Shown: in pieces, positions 1-5,854 of the stretch
How the letters are laid out: each line of letters opens with the position of its first letter
How positions within the stretch are numbered: position 1 is the first letter of the stretch
From: Bacteroidota bacterium
GTDB lineage: Bacteria; Bacteroidota; Bacteroidia; NORP154
Direction of reading: 5' to 3'
Length of the DNA stretch: 5,854 nt
Assembly: GCA_002401055.1 (NCBI GenBank)
Contig: NVRZ01000224.1
Span: 1 to 5,854 of the forward strand
The notes under the pieces: generated by a model
Databases searched by the model: none
Told to the model about the DNA's origin: nothing
The model's input: the letters and a program-made list of their open reading frames with translations, nothing else
Translations under genes and position numbers: made by a program

Positions 1-131
1 TTACTACTTTTTTTCAATTCAATCTTTAAAATGGCGGGTTGGCCAAGTTTAACTACTTTATTAGTATATTTTTGTAATTGGTCAGACTCCTTTAAGACCG
101 ATAAATCACGATACCAGAATGAGTAGTCATC
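1..131 (-). other. Unrecognised segment fused in frame to the broken pabB
   Basis: After residue 284 the pabB frame stays open for about 43 more codons to the window edge, beginning DDYSFWYRDLSVLKES and later reading TNKVVKLGQPAILKIEL. This has ordinary protein-like composition but shows none of the conserved C-terminal PabB motifs, and I do not recognise a family. I checked the other two minus-strand frames just after the break. Neither restores the expected conserved PabB block, so a simple frameshift does not explain the change. The likeliest reading is a piece of another gene joined here by chimerism. It could instead be a real lineage-specific insertion. Confidence 0.5.
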
Positions 132-983
132 ATTTTCATTTTTATCTTTCTCGCTTTGGGCCAAGTTCTGAGCCAAAGCCAAATCTTCCGCTTCTGTATT
201 GCCTCTTTTTATTGTTCCCTTGATAGGCTGTGATATGATTTGACTGCCCTTTTTCCTTATAAATCTCTCTGGGCTCCCGCATATTAGGTACTTCTCATCT
301 AAGCGGTAAAAGCAGGCGAACGGGGTTTCAGAAATTGAATTTAACTTCTCAAACAACTGAAATGGGTTTATTTTAAAATCCTCAGCATAAAACTCCTGGC
401 AAAAGTTGAGTTCATAAATATTGCCATAGCTGATGTGCTCTTTAATCTCTTTTACAGATTTTAAGTATGCTTCTTTTGTTATTCTCTGTGAAATGGACTG
501 AATTTCGTTAATTTCCTCTGGGGTATTGTCTATTCGTTCTATTTCACCTTTGAGTTTTTTCGCCCCTTCAGAGTCGCCTTCCGCAAGCTGTAGAGTTACT
601 TCATTTCCATTTATCATGAACAAATACTCAGGATTAAAAAAGTGACACGACGGCATCCCTACACCATCATAATTCTCTGATTTTAAATCCTCAAGTTCAT
701 TCTTTAGATCATAGGTAAAAAAACCAAAGACCCAACTATTTGCACTTGAACAAAAGCTTTTTAAGCTCTCAAAAGAATCTGAATCATTTCCTTCAAAACA
801 CCTGAGCCCCCCGGACGCTACCAGAAGATCATAGCTTTTTTCTGACGGATTTTTACTATTGATATCTTGACCAGTCCTGTTACTTTGAAGAATACAACAA
901 GAGTCGAATTTTGATGCCCAATTCATCAACTTTGATTTGTAGGCGTCAATGTCATTAACCTGATATGAAAGCTCGGTTTTCAC
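1..983 (-). CDS. pabB: Aminodeoxychorismate synthase component I (PabB-like chorismate-binding enzyme), partial and 3'-disrupted
   Basis: PabB converts chorismate plus ammonia to 4-amino-4-deoxychorismate in cytosolic folate (p-aminobenzoate) synthesis, normally with a PabA glutaminase. The frame, read leftward from a GTG at 983, gives 327 codons and runs off the window without a stop. Visible family motifs are ISYGNIYELNFCQEF, then SPERF (residues 237-241), then PIKGTIKRG with Lys255. In PabB this PIKGT lysine is the active-site nucleophile, whereas anthranilate synthase TrpE has alanine there, so PabB is favoured. The N-terminal region (about 1-165) is divergent, as is usual. After SEKDKNEN (ending at residue 284, position 132) the expected block of the MIVDLVRNDL type and everything after it is replaced by unrelated sequence, so catalytic residues of the C-terminal half are missing. 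GTG 983 is chosen because an in-frame TGA at 1001-999 limits upstream extension; TTG at 992 is the only alternative I see. Family length is usually 420-470 residues. It is divergent from the protease gene. Confidence 0.85.
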   Translation of the reverse strand, partial: MKTELSYQVNDIDAYKSKLMNWASKFDSCCILQSNRTGQDINSKNPSEKSYDLLVASGGLRCFEGNDSDSFESLKSFCSSANSWVFGFFTYDLKNELEDLKSENYDGVGMPSCHFFNPEYLFMINGNEVTLQLAEGDSEGAKKLKGEIERIDNTPEEINEIQSISQRITKEAYLKSVKEIKEHISYGNIYELNFCQEFYAEDFKINPFQLFEKLNSISETPFACFYRLDEKYLICGSPERFIRKKGSQIISQPIKGTIKRGNTEAEDLALAQNLAQSEKDKNENDDYSFWYRDLSVLKESDQLQKYTNKVVKLGQPAILKIELKKSS

Positions 984-989
984 GTGTAA

Positions 990-1016
990 CAAATTTACTC
1001 ATATTTTATCCGTCAA
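990..1016 (-). promoter_or_regulatory. Possible Bacteroidetes-type promoter for pabB
   Basis: Read on the minus strand, TAAATTTG at 997-990 matches the Bacteroidetes -7 consensus TAnnTTTG exactly. A TTG lies upstream at 1016-1014, giving a 16-base spacer that is short for this class (usually about 17-23). The element ends only 6 bases before the GTG start, which would leave almost no leader. If it is used, translation would be nearly leaderless, or the true start lies further in. This is a weak call in an AT-rich region. Confidence 0.25.
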
Positions 1017-1017
1017 C

Positions 1018-1048
1018 TTGTCATTTTCACTTGTTTTCGTTAAATTTC
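1018..1048 (+). promoter_or_regulatory. Candidate Bacteroidetes -33/-7 promoter for the M4 protease gene
   Basis: TTG at 1018-1020 is followed after 20 bases by TAAATTTC at 1041-1048, seven of eight positions of the TAnnTTTG -7 consensus. The spacing suits the Bacteroidetes primary sigma factor. Transcription would start near 1055, leaving a leader of about 40 bases before ATG 1096. No Shine-Dalgarno-like purine run precedes that ATG, which is common in this phylum. The call rests on motif match and position only. Confidence 0.4.
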
Positions 1049-1095
1049 GGATACCAAAACAGAAACTCTTCAACCTACTCGTTAATCCCCCAATC

Positions 1096-4000
1096 ATGAA
1101 AATTCATGTAATTCTAGGCCAATTGACATTGGTATGCGTCATCCTTTGTGGCACGATTCAAGTCAATGCTCAGGTATACAGGGGCCAGGAGGCAGACCAA
1201 TTTATTTCAAGCGCCCGACTGGTCAAAGTGAGCAATTACAGTACGGTTCCCGAATTCATTCGCTTTCAGGAAGGAAGAGAAATGGAATTAGATATGTTTA
1301 ACGCCTGGGTGCATAAAGCCTTCGCTATAGACAAGCGCTCTACATTTAAATTAATAAGCACCGCTCCGGATCAGCTAGGATTCGTTCATTATAAATATCA
1401 GCAGCAATATGACAATAAACCTGTTGAATATTCCTGCTACATCCTACATACCAAAGCCGGAAAGATTGTATCGATGAATGGCTTGATTTTTAATGAATTG
1501 AGCCTCAGTACAGTTGCTGCAATATCAGAGCCGGAAGCCTTGGCCTTTGCTTTAGCTTCCGTGAATGCAAGCATATATAAGTGGCAAATTCCTGTTGAAG
1601 AGGAATTTATAAAACTAGAATCTGGAGATTCCAACGCTACGTTTTTTCCAATAGCTGAGTTGGTATATATTGGAGAAAATCCTAATGCTAAACTAAGACT
1701 TGCTTACAAATTCGATATCTACGCGCACCAACCGGTATCAAGGGCATATATTTATGTAGATGCCTTGAATGGTAATATTCTTATTAAAAACCAAAGAATT
1801 CACATTGCAGATGCCGTAGGAACAGCTGTTACTGCTTATAGCGGAAACCGAACCATGACCGCTGATTATACAGGAAGTACTTATCGCTTACGGGAGACTG
1901 GAAGGGGAAACGGCATTCGAACCTACGATATGAATGAGGGAACCAATTATGGCAATGCGGTAGATTTTACAGATGCAGATAATTTTTGGAATAACGTCAA
2001 CGGAAACCTGGATGAATATGCTACAGATGCTCATTGGGGGGCGGAAATGACCTATGACTACTTATTGTCCGAACACAATAGAAATAGCATTGATGGGAAT
2101 GGGATTGCATTGTTAAGTTATGTGCATTACGGCAGCGGATATAATAACGCATTTTGGGATGGACAACGCATGACTTACGGTGACGGGTCGGGGAGCTACA
2201 ATCCTTTTACTGCGTTAGATATTGCTGGTCATGAGATCGGGCACGGACTGATGAATTACACTGCCGGACTTGTCTACTCCTACGAATCCGGCGCATTGAA
2301 CGAATCCTTTAGTGATATCTGGGGAACGAGCGTTGAATTCTATGGAAAACCTGGGACTGCCAATTGGTTGGTTGGTGAGGACATAGGTGTCACGCTGCGC
2401 TCTATGTCAAATCCCAATGCTTATGGGGATCCGGATACATACCTAGGCACAAACTGGTACTCAGGCACAGGAGATAATGGTGGAGTACATACCAACAGCG
2501 GGGTTCAAAATTTCTGGTATTATTTACTCACCAATGGCGGAAGTGGCACCAACGATAATGGTGATGCGTATAGCATAAATGGAATTGGGATGTCTGATGC
2601 CGGTGCAGTCGCATTCAGAAATCTCACTGTTTATCTCTCTTCAAATTCACAATATGCAGATGCTCGGTTCTATGCAATTCAATCAGCAATTGATCTATTT
2701 GGCTCTTGCAGCCCGGAATTAGTGGCCACCACTGATGCCTGGTATGCAGTGGGAGTTGGCCCCATATTCGACTCCACCGTAACAGCTGATTTTAGCGCAA
2801 CACCGGCAATGTCTTGTTCAGCTCCTTTTACCGTTCCTTTCACAAATCTAAGTTCCAATGGCGGAACTTTTGATTGGGATTTTGGAGATGGCGGTACGGA
2901 TACAACAACATCACCTACCTATACTTTTAATAGTTATGGCACATTTACGGTAAGCCTAGTTGCGGATGGAAACCCTTGCGGAATAGATTCTATTACCAAA
3001 TTGGCGTACATAACGGTTGATTCAAATATTGCCTGTGTTGTGAACCTACCACTTTCGGGTTCCGCTAGCACTCAAACCCAATGTACGGGTACCGTCTTTG
3101 ACAATGGAGGCCCCTCTGGAACCTATGCGGACAACACTACCTGTCAAATAACAATTTCCCCAACAGGAGCTTCAATCGTAACACTCAACATCATTTCCTT
3201 CGATATAGAGCCGGGTAGCGGGGGAACTCCGCCATGTGATTATGATTACATAGAATTTTTTGATGGACCAAATACCAGCGCTGCCTCGCTTGGGAGATAC
3301 TGCAATACAACGGGAAGCCCAGGAACGATTGTTTCTACTGGTGGATCAATAACTATATTCCACTACGCTGATCCAGCAGTAAATGGAGATGGATTTGAAA
3401 TTCAATGGGTGTGTACCATGCCCAACTCCCCTCCCACTACAGACTTTTCCGTTAGCGATACCGCCACCTGTACAGGGAAACTTCAATTCACTGATCTAAG
3501 CACCAATGGACCTTCAGGATGGAATTGGGATTTTGGTGATGGAGGTACTTCAACTCAACAGCACCCTTCTTATAATTATGCAAATAGTGGGACCTATACT
3601 GTAAGACTCATCTCAACGAATGGATTTGGCAGTGATACACTAATTATTCCCTCTTATATAGTCGTTAGCAAACCAACAGCGCCGACTACAACATCCGCTT
3701 CCCGCTGTGGTCCTGGAACATTGAACCTAAGCGCTATCGGATCCGGTATTTTAAATTGGTACGACGATGCTGCAGGAACTAATTTACTGAACACTGGAAG
3801 CTCCTTTACCACGCCTTCTATCTCTACAACCACAACTTATTATTTGGAAGATGTCATCATCCCCACCTCTCAATTCACCGGCCCCCCGAACAATACTTTT
3901 GGTGGCGGTGGTAACCATACGAGTACCGCCTACTATTTAATCTTCGATGCCTATTCTGCTTTTGAACTGGTATCCGTATTGGTATACGCTCAGGGTTCAG

Positions 4001-5583
4001 GGTTTCGCACAATTGAACTGAGAAATTCTTCGGGAGCAGTACTACAGGACACGACAGTAAATATTGCGGATGGCTCAAGCCGGGTTTTTCTGAATTTTGA
4101 CGTGGCACCAGGAACAGATTTGCAACTGGCTACCAGCGGTATGTCTAGTATGTATAGAAATAATACCAATACAAACTTCCCATACACGCTAGCTGGCATT
4201 TTGTCCATCACGGGCAATAATATTCCAGACCCCGATTACTACTATTATTACTATGACTGGGAAGTGCGCGACCCAACATGTATTAGCGAGCCTTCTACAG
4301 TAGTAGCGACAATTAATGCTATCCCTAATGCAACAACAGCAAGCACCGACGTAAACTGTAACGGAAATTGTGACGGTACAGCATCTGTATCAGTTTCCTC
4401 GGGAACATCACCTTTTACATATTCTTGGTCAAACTCTGCAATATCATCTGGCGTCAACGGGTTGTGTCAGGGTGGCTATGGAATTACTGTAACTGATGCG
4501 AATGGATGTATGGATAATTCGAGCGTTACAATTGATGAGCCTGGGGCCATCATTTTAACAACAGGTTCAGTAGATGCAAATTGTGGCAATTCTGATGGTG
4601 AGGCAAGTGTTAATGCATCAAGTGGTGTTACACCATATTTTTATTCCTGGAATGATCCGGGCTTACAAACTACCGCAACAGCAACAGGCCTGGCCGCTGC
4701 TTCTTATAATATTATAGTTACTGACAGCAATGGTTGTACTGCTTCAAGCTTTGTTTCTGTGAGTAATACTGTTCCAATTGTTGGAATTCCATCGAGCTCC
4801 GATGTGACTTGTAACGGTGGAAATAACGGAGAAGCAACTGCATCTGCCAATAGCGGCTCACCTCCTTACACATACATTTGGAGCGATCCAAATTCCCAGA
4901 CCAACGCCACAGCCATAGGGCTCGCGGCTGGCACTTACTCTGTTACCGCAACGGACTCAACTGGATGCCTTTCATCCGTTAGCATAACAATTAACGAACC
5001 GGCTGCCATGGTATTATCAATTAGCAACAACAGTGCGAGCTGTGTCGGAGTTTGTAATGGTGATGCGACGGGCTCCTTAACCAATGGAACTTCTCCATTT
5101 ACTTATTCCTGGAACGATCCGGGCACACAAAATACCGCAATAGCAACAGGTTTGTGTTCAGGAAGTTTCACTTTAATCGTGATTGATACGGATGGATGTA
5201 CAACAAGCACTTCTTCTACTGTGTCAGAGGGCGCAGGGGTAACGGTAACTGTTACCGGACTCACCAACACCAACTGCGGAGTTTGTAATGGAGATGCAAC
5301 TGTAAATGCAACAAATGGAACCGGACCTTATACTTTTACGTGGGATGATCCATCAACACAATCTACCGCCATGGCTACCGGGCTTTGCGCAGGATTGTTC
5401 GATGTGGTAGTAGATGATGCAGATGGCTGTTCGAATGGCTTAACCGTGGAAGTTTTTGACAACGGCGGAGTGTTCTCCTCAATCAGTGCATCTAGCAATG
5501 TAAGTTGCAATGGTGCTGCCGATGGACAGGCCACTGTATCTGCGACTGGAGGGGGCTTGCCTTACTCCTATTCATGGTTGTGA
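1096..5583 (+). CDS. Secreted multidomain M4 (thermolysin-like) metalloprotease with PKD, CUB, Ig-like and SprB repeats; C-terminus truncated
   Basis: A secreted zinc endopeptidase joined to a long adhesive or substrate-binding tail, 1495 residues. The start is ATG 1096 because it opens a clear signal peptide (residues 1-25, cleavage likely after VNA before Gln26). An upstream in-frame TTG at 1018 would bury that peptide. Domains in order: FTP/PepSY-type propeptide about 82-235; M4 catalytic domain about 240-555 with NAFW (351-354), zinc motif HEIGH (379-383), third zinc ligand Glu403 in NESFSD, and catalytic His465 in GVHTNSG; PKD about 562-641 (WDFGDGG); CUB 647-773 (CDYDYIE); PKD about 779-858; Ig-like domain (Ig_7 type) 860-920; an unassigned, probably beta-rich region about 921-1075 with six tyrosines at 1048-1053; SprB repeats from about 1086. 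All thermolysin-type catalytic residues are present, with H379 to E403 spaced 24 residues as in thermolysin, so the enzyme is predicted active after propeptide removal. T9SS export is inferred. The C-terminal sorting domain is absent because the frame ends inside the sixth SprB repeat at an apparent chimeric join. Confidence 0.93.
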   Translation: MKIHVILGQLTLVCVILCGTIQVNAQVYRGQEADQFISSARLVKVSNYSTVPEFIRFQEGREMELDMFNAWVHKAFAIDKRSTFKLISTAPDQLGFVHYKYQQQYDNKPVEYSCYILHTKAGKIVSMNGLIFNELSLSTVAAISEPEALAFALASVNASIYKWQIPVEEEFIKLESGDSNATFFPIAELVYIGENPNAKLRLAYKFDIYAHQPVSRAYIYVDALNGNILIKNQRIHIADAVGTAVTAYSGNRTMTADYTGSTYRLRETGRGNGIRTYDMNEGTNYGNAVDFTDADNFWNNVNGNLDEYATDAHWGAEMTYDYLLSEHNRNSIDGNGIALLSYVHYGSGYNNAFWDGQRMTYGDGSGSYNPFTALDIAGHEIGHGLMNYTAGLVYSYESGALNESFSDIWGTSVEFYGKPGTANWLVGEDIGVTLRSMSNPNAYGDPDTYLGTNWYSGTGDNGGVHTNSGVQNFWYYLLTNGGSGTNDNGDAYSINGIGMSDAGAVAFRNLTVYLSSNSQYADARFYAIQSAIDLFGSCSPELVATTDAWYAVGVGPIFDSTVTADFSATPAMSCSAPFTVPFTNLSSNGGTFDWDFGDGGTDTTTSPTYTFNSYGTFTVSLVADGNPCGIDSITKLAYITVDSNIACVVNLPLSGSASTQTQCTGTVFDNGGPSGTYADNTTCQITISPTGASIVTLNIISFDIEPGSGGTPPCDYDYIEFFDGPNTSAASLGRYCNTTGSPGTIVSTGGSITIFHYADPAVNGDGFEIQWVCTMPNSPPTTDFSVSDTATCTGKLQFTDLSTNGPSGWNWDFGDGGTSTQQHPSYNYANSGTYTVRLISTNGFGSDTLIIPSYIVVSKPTAPTTTSASRCGPGTLNLSAIGSGILNWYDDAAGTNLLNTGSSFTTPSISTTTTYYLEDVIIPTSQFTGPPNNTFGGGGNHTSTAYYLIFDAYSAFELVSVLVYAQGSGFRTIELRNSSGAVLQDTTVNIADGSSRVFLNFDVAPGTDLQLATSGMSSMYRNNTNTNFPYTLAGILSITGNNIPDPDYYYYYYDWEVRDPTCISEPSTVVATINAIPNATTASTDVNCNGNCDGTASVSVSSGTSPFTYSWSNSAISSGVNGLCQGGYGITVTDANGCMDNSSVTIDEPGAIILTTGSVDANCGNSDGEASVNASSGVTPYFYSWNDPGLQTTATATGLAAASYNIIVTDSNGCTASSFVSVSNTVPIVGIPSSSDVTCNGGNNGEATASANSGSPPYTYIWSDPNSQTNATAIGLAAGTYSVTATDSTGCLSSVSITINEPAAMVLSISNNSASCVGVCNGDATGSLTNGTSPFTYSWNDPGTQNTAIATGLCSGSFTLIVIDTDGCTTSTSSTVSEGAGVTVTVTGLTNTNCGVCNGDATVNATNGTGPYTFTWDDPSTQSTAMATGLCAGLFDVVVDDADGCSNGLTVEVFDNGGVFSSISASSNVSCNGAADGQATVSATGGGLPYSYSWL
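4642..4692 (+). repeat. 51-bp near-identical DNA repeat, copy 1 (in SprB repeat 2)
   Basis: This stretch, coding YSWNDPGLQTTATATGL, matches 5104-5154 at 44 of 51 bases without gaps by my alignment. The copies lie 462 bases apart, exactly two repeat lengths of 231, so a two-repeat unit may have been duplicated. The equivalent stretches in repeats 3 and 5 are clearly more diverged. Confidence 0.7.
5104..5154 (+). repeat. 51-bp near-identical DNA repeat, copy 2 (in SprB repeat 4)
   Basis: Partner of 4642-4692, coding YSWNDPGTQNTAIATGL. It shares the bases around the W-N-D-P-G turn and the T-A-x-A-T-G-L strand. Just after the matched block the two copies differ at a key place: this one reads GLC, the other GLA. 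Confidence 0.7.
5572..5583. other. Probable chimeric junction between two unrelated coding sequences
   Basis: The plus-strand protease stops at TGA 5581-5583, and the minus-strand S9 peptidase stops at TGA read from 5574-5572. The first stop is the complement of a Ser codon (TCA) of the peptidase, and the second is the complement of a Ser codon (TCA) of the protease. Each gene therefore ends just after entering the other's coding DNA, which brackets the join to about 5575-5580. Both proteins end in the middle of a domain. Confidence 0.75.
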
Positions 5584-5854
5584 CGTTACAGACTGGCTAA
5601 ATAAGTCACGTAATGTGCTACCTTGTTGCTTTTGAGAATAAATAATTGTTGCTGAATCAGCAGCCCAAAAGGCATTTTGTGGTTGGTTGCCTATCCAATC
5701 AGGATCGGCCATTGCTTGTTTTAAAGTTATTTTTTCTGAACCAACATCGGCAGGTGTACTAACCACCGCTTCAACTTTGTTTTTTTCCAAAGCATTATTT
5801 GTATAGGCTGTGTTTGCAGTTGCACTACAACCCGCAAGCATTACGCTTGAGGCA
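5572..5854 (-). CDS. S9 family (prolyl oligopeptidase / DPP IV-like) peptidase lipoprotein, N-terminal fragment
   Basis: About 93 codons are visible, open at the right edge, so the true start lies outside the window. The Met at 5841 is internal to the signal peptide: codons before it read A-S-S-V, followed by M-L-A-G-C, a signal peptidase II lipobox with the lipidated Cys at the C of LAGC. After a short linker comes ITLKQAMADPDWIGN, then NAFWAADSATIIYSQ and GSTLRDLF. This is the typical opening of the beta-propeller region of S9 peptidases annotated in Alteromonadales and Xanthomonadales, which are envelope enzymes of roughly 650-800 residues that cleave peptides after proline or related residues. 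The Ser-Asp-His catalytic domain would lie far downstream and is absent. The frame ends at an apparent join with the protease gene. Family assignment is from memory of the motif; the gammaproteobacterial origin is an inference. Confidence 0.75.
   Translation of the reverse strand, partial: ASSVMLAGCSATANTAYTNNALEKNKVEAVVSTPADVGSEKITLKQAMADPDWIGNQPQNAFWAADSATIIYSQKQQGSTLRDLFSQSVTSQP

Larger units (their letters stand above)
4351..5577 (+). repeat. Tandem SprB-type protein repeats (five complete, sixth cut off)
   Basis: Repeats of 75-78 residues recur. Each begins with a Cys followed by an NG or DG turn, then a PYxYxW or PFTYSW strand, a GL[C/A] turn, and a final D-x-x-G-C. First cysteines are at residues 1088, 1163, 1239, 1316, 1394 and 1471. 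Starts are near 4351, 4573, 4801, 5032, 5263 and 5497. This matches the SprB repeat known from the Flavobacterium gliding adhesin and many T9SS cargo proteins, where it forms extended surface stalks. Repeat six stops right after its YSYSW strand. More repeats and a sorting domain would be expected beyond it. Confidence 0.85.

Noticed and set aside
120..150. Simple frameshift as the cause of the pabB break
   Set aside because: The other two minus-strand frames after position 132 do not restore the conserved PabB block and soon hit stops, so a single indel does not explain it.
237..983. Anthranilate synthase component I (TrpE) rather than PabB
   Set aside because: The diagnostic motif reads PIKGT with lysine; TrpE enzymes have alanine at that position. 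Isochorismate synthase was also considered less likely because of the PIKGT/KRG pattern, though the lost C-terminus prevents a final test.
1018..1095. Upstream TTG start giving a 26-residue longer protease
   Set aside because: The added residues precede a well-formed signal peptide that starts at ATG 1096, and the TTG overlaps the candidate promoter. The ATG is much more plausible.
1437..5534. Several open frames of 65-77 codons on the minus strand within the protease gene
   Set aside because: They lie antisense to a strongly supported coding region, have no recognisable domains, and show compositions expected of reverse frames.
4351..5577. CRISPR array or non-coding tandem repeat
   Set aside because: The periodicity is at the protein level (75-78 residues), the DNA is mostly diverged, and the frame is kept throughout.
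5578..5583. TGA 5581 as the natural end of the protease
   Set aside because: The frame ends two codons after a repeat strand, with no sorting domain, and the stop lies in DNA that codes for the opposite-strand peptidase.
5572..5841. Complete 89-residue small lipoprotein starting at Met 5841
   Set aside because: The Met is only four residues before the lipobox Cys, with no charged n-region or hydrophobic stretch. In-frame codons before it continue to the window edge as a normal signal peptide, and downstream sequence matches the start of a much longer S9 peptidase.

Overview
This looks like a short metagenomic, single-cell or draft-assembly contig. It is dominated by a marine or environmental Bacteroidota (Bacteroidetes) segment covering about positions 132 to 5577. 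The affiliation rests on three things. A giant secreted protein combines a thermolysin-like M4 protease with PKD, CUB, Ig-like and SprB repeat domains, the usual make-up of proteins exported by the type IX secretion system (T9SS). There is no Shine-Dalgarno sequence at its start. A TTG-N20-TAAATTTC element upstream resembles the Bacteroidetes -33/-7 promoter.

Layout, left to right. (1) Positions 1-983, minus strand: a pabB-type chorismate-binding enzyme (aminodeoxychorismate synthase component I, folate pathway). About 284 residues are convincing. At about position 131 the reading changes abruptly, just where the conserved C-terminal half of the catalytic domain should continue, into about 43 codons I do not recognise. 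(2) Positions 984-1095: a divergent intergenic region with candidate promoters on both strands. (3) Positions 1096-5583, plus strand: a 1495-residue metalloprotease with signal peptide, FTP/PepSY-type propeptide, complete M4 catalytic domain, PKD, CUB, PKD, Ig-like domain, an unassigned region rich in predicted beta structure, and five and a half SprB repeats. It stops in the middle of the sixth repeat. (4) Positions 5572-5854, minus strand: the lipoprotein N-terminus of an S9 (dipeptidyl-peptidase IV-like) peptidase of a type I associate with Alteromonadales and other Gammaproteobacteria. It is open at the right edge and stops after about 93 codons.

The main structural conclusion is that the window is probably a mosaic. 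At the right end two unrelated coding sequences on opposite strands collide, and each one's stop codon is the reverse complement of the other's serine codon TCA. That brackets a join to about positions 5575-5580. The left end shows a similar break inside pabB. Assembly or amplification chimerism is the simplest explanation; real rearrangement is possible but less likely.

The genes do not form a pathway. PabB is housekeeping folate synthesis, the M4 protein is a secreted, probably surface-attached protease/adhesin, and the S9 fragment probably comes from another genome. The best biological observation is a strict covariation of cysteines within the SprB repeats, which predicts an optional extra disulfide. 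I saw no RNA gene, CRISPR array, insertion sequence or phage element, and no undescribed system that I can support.
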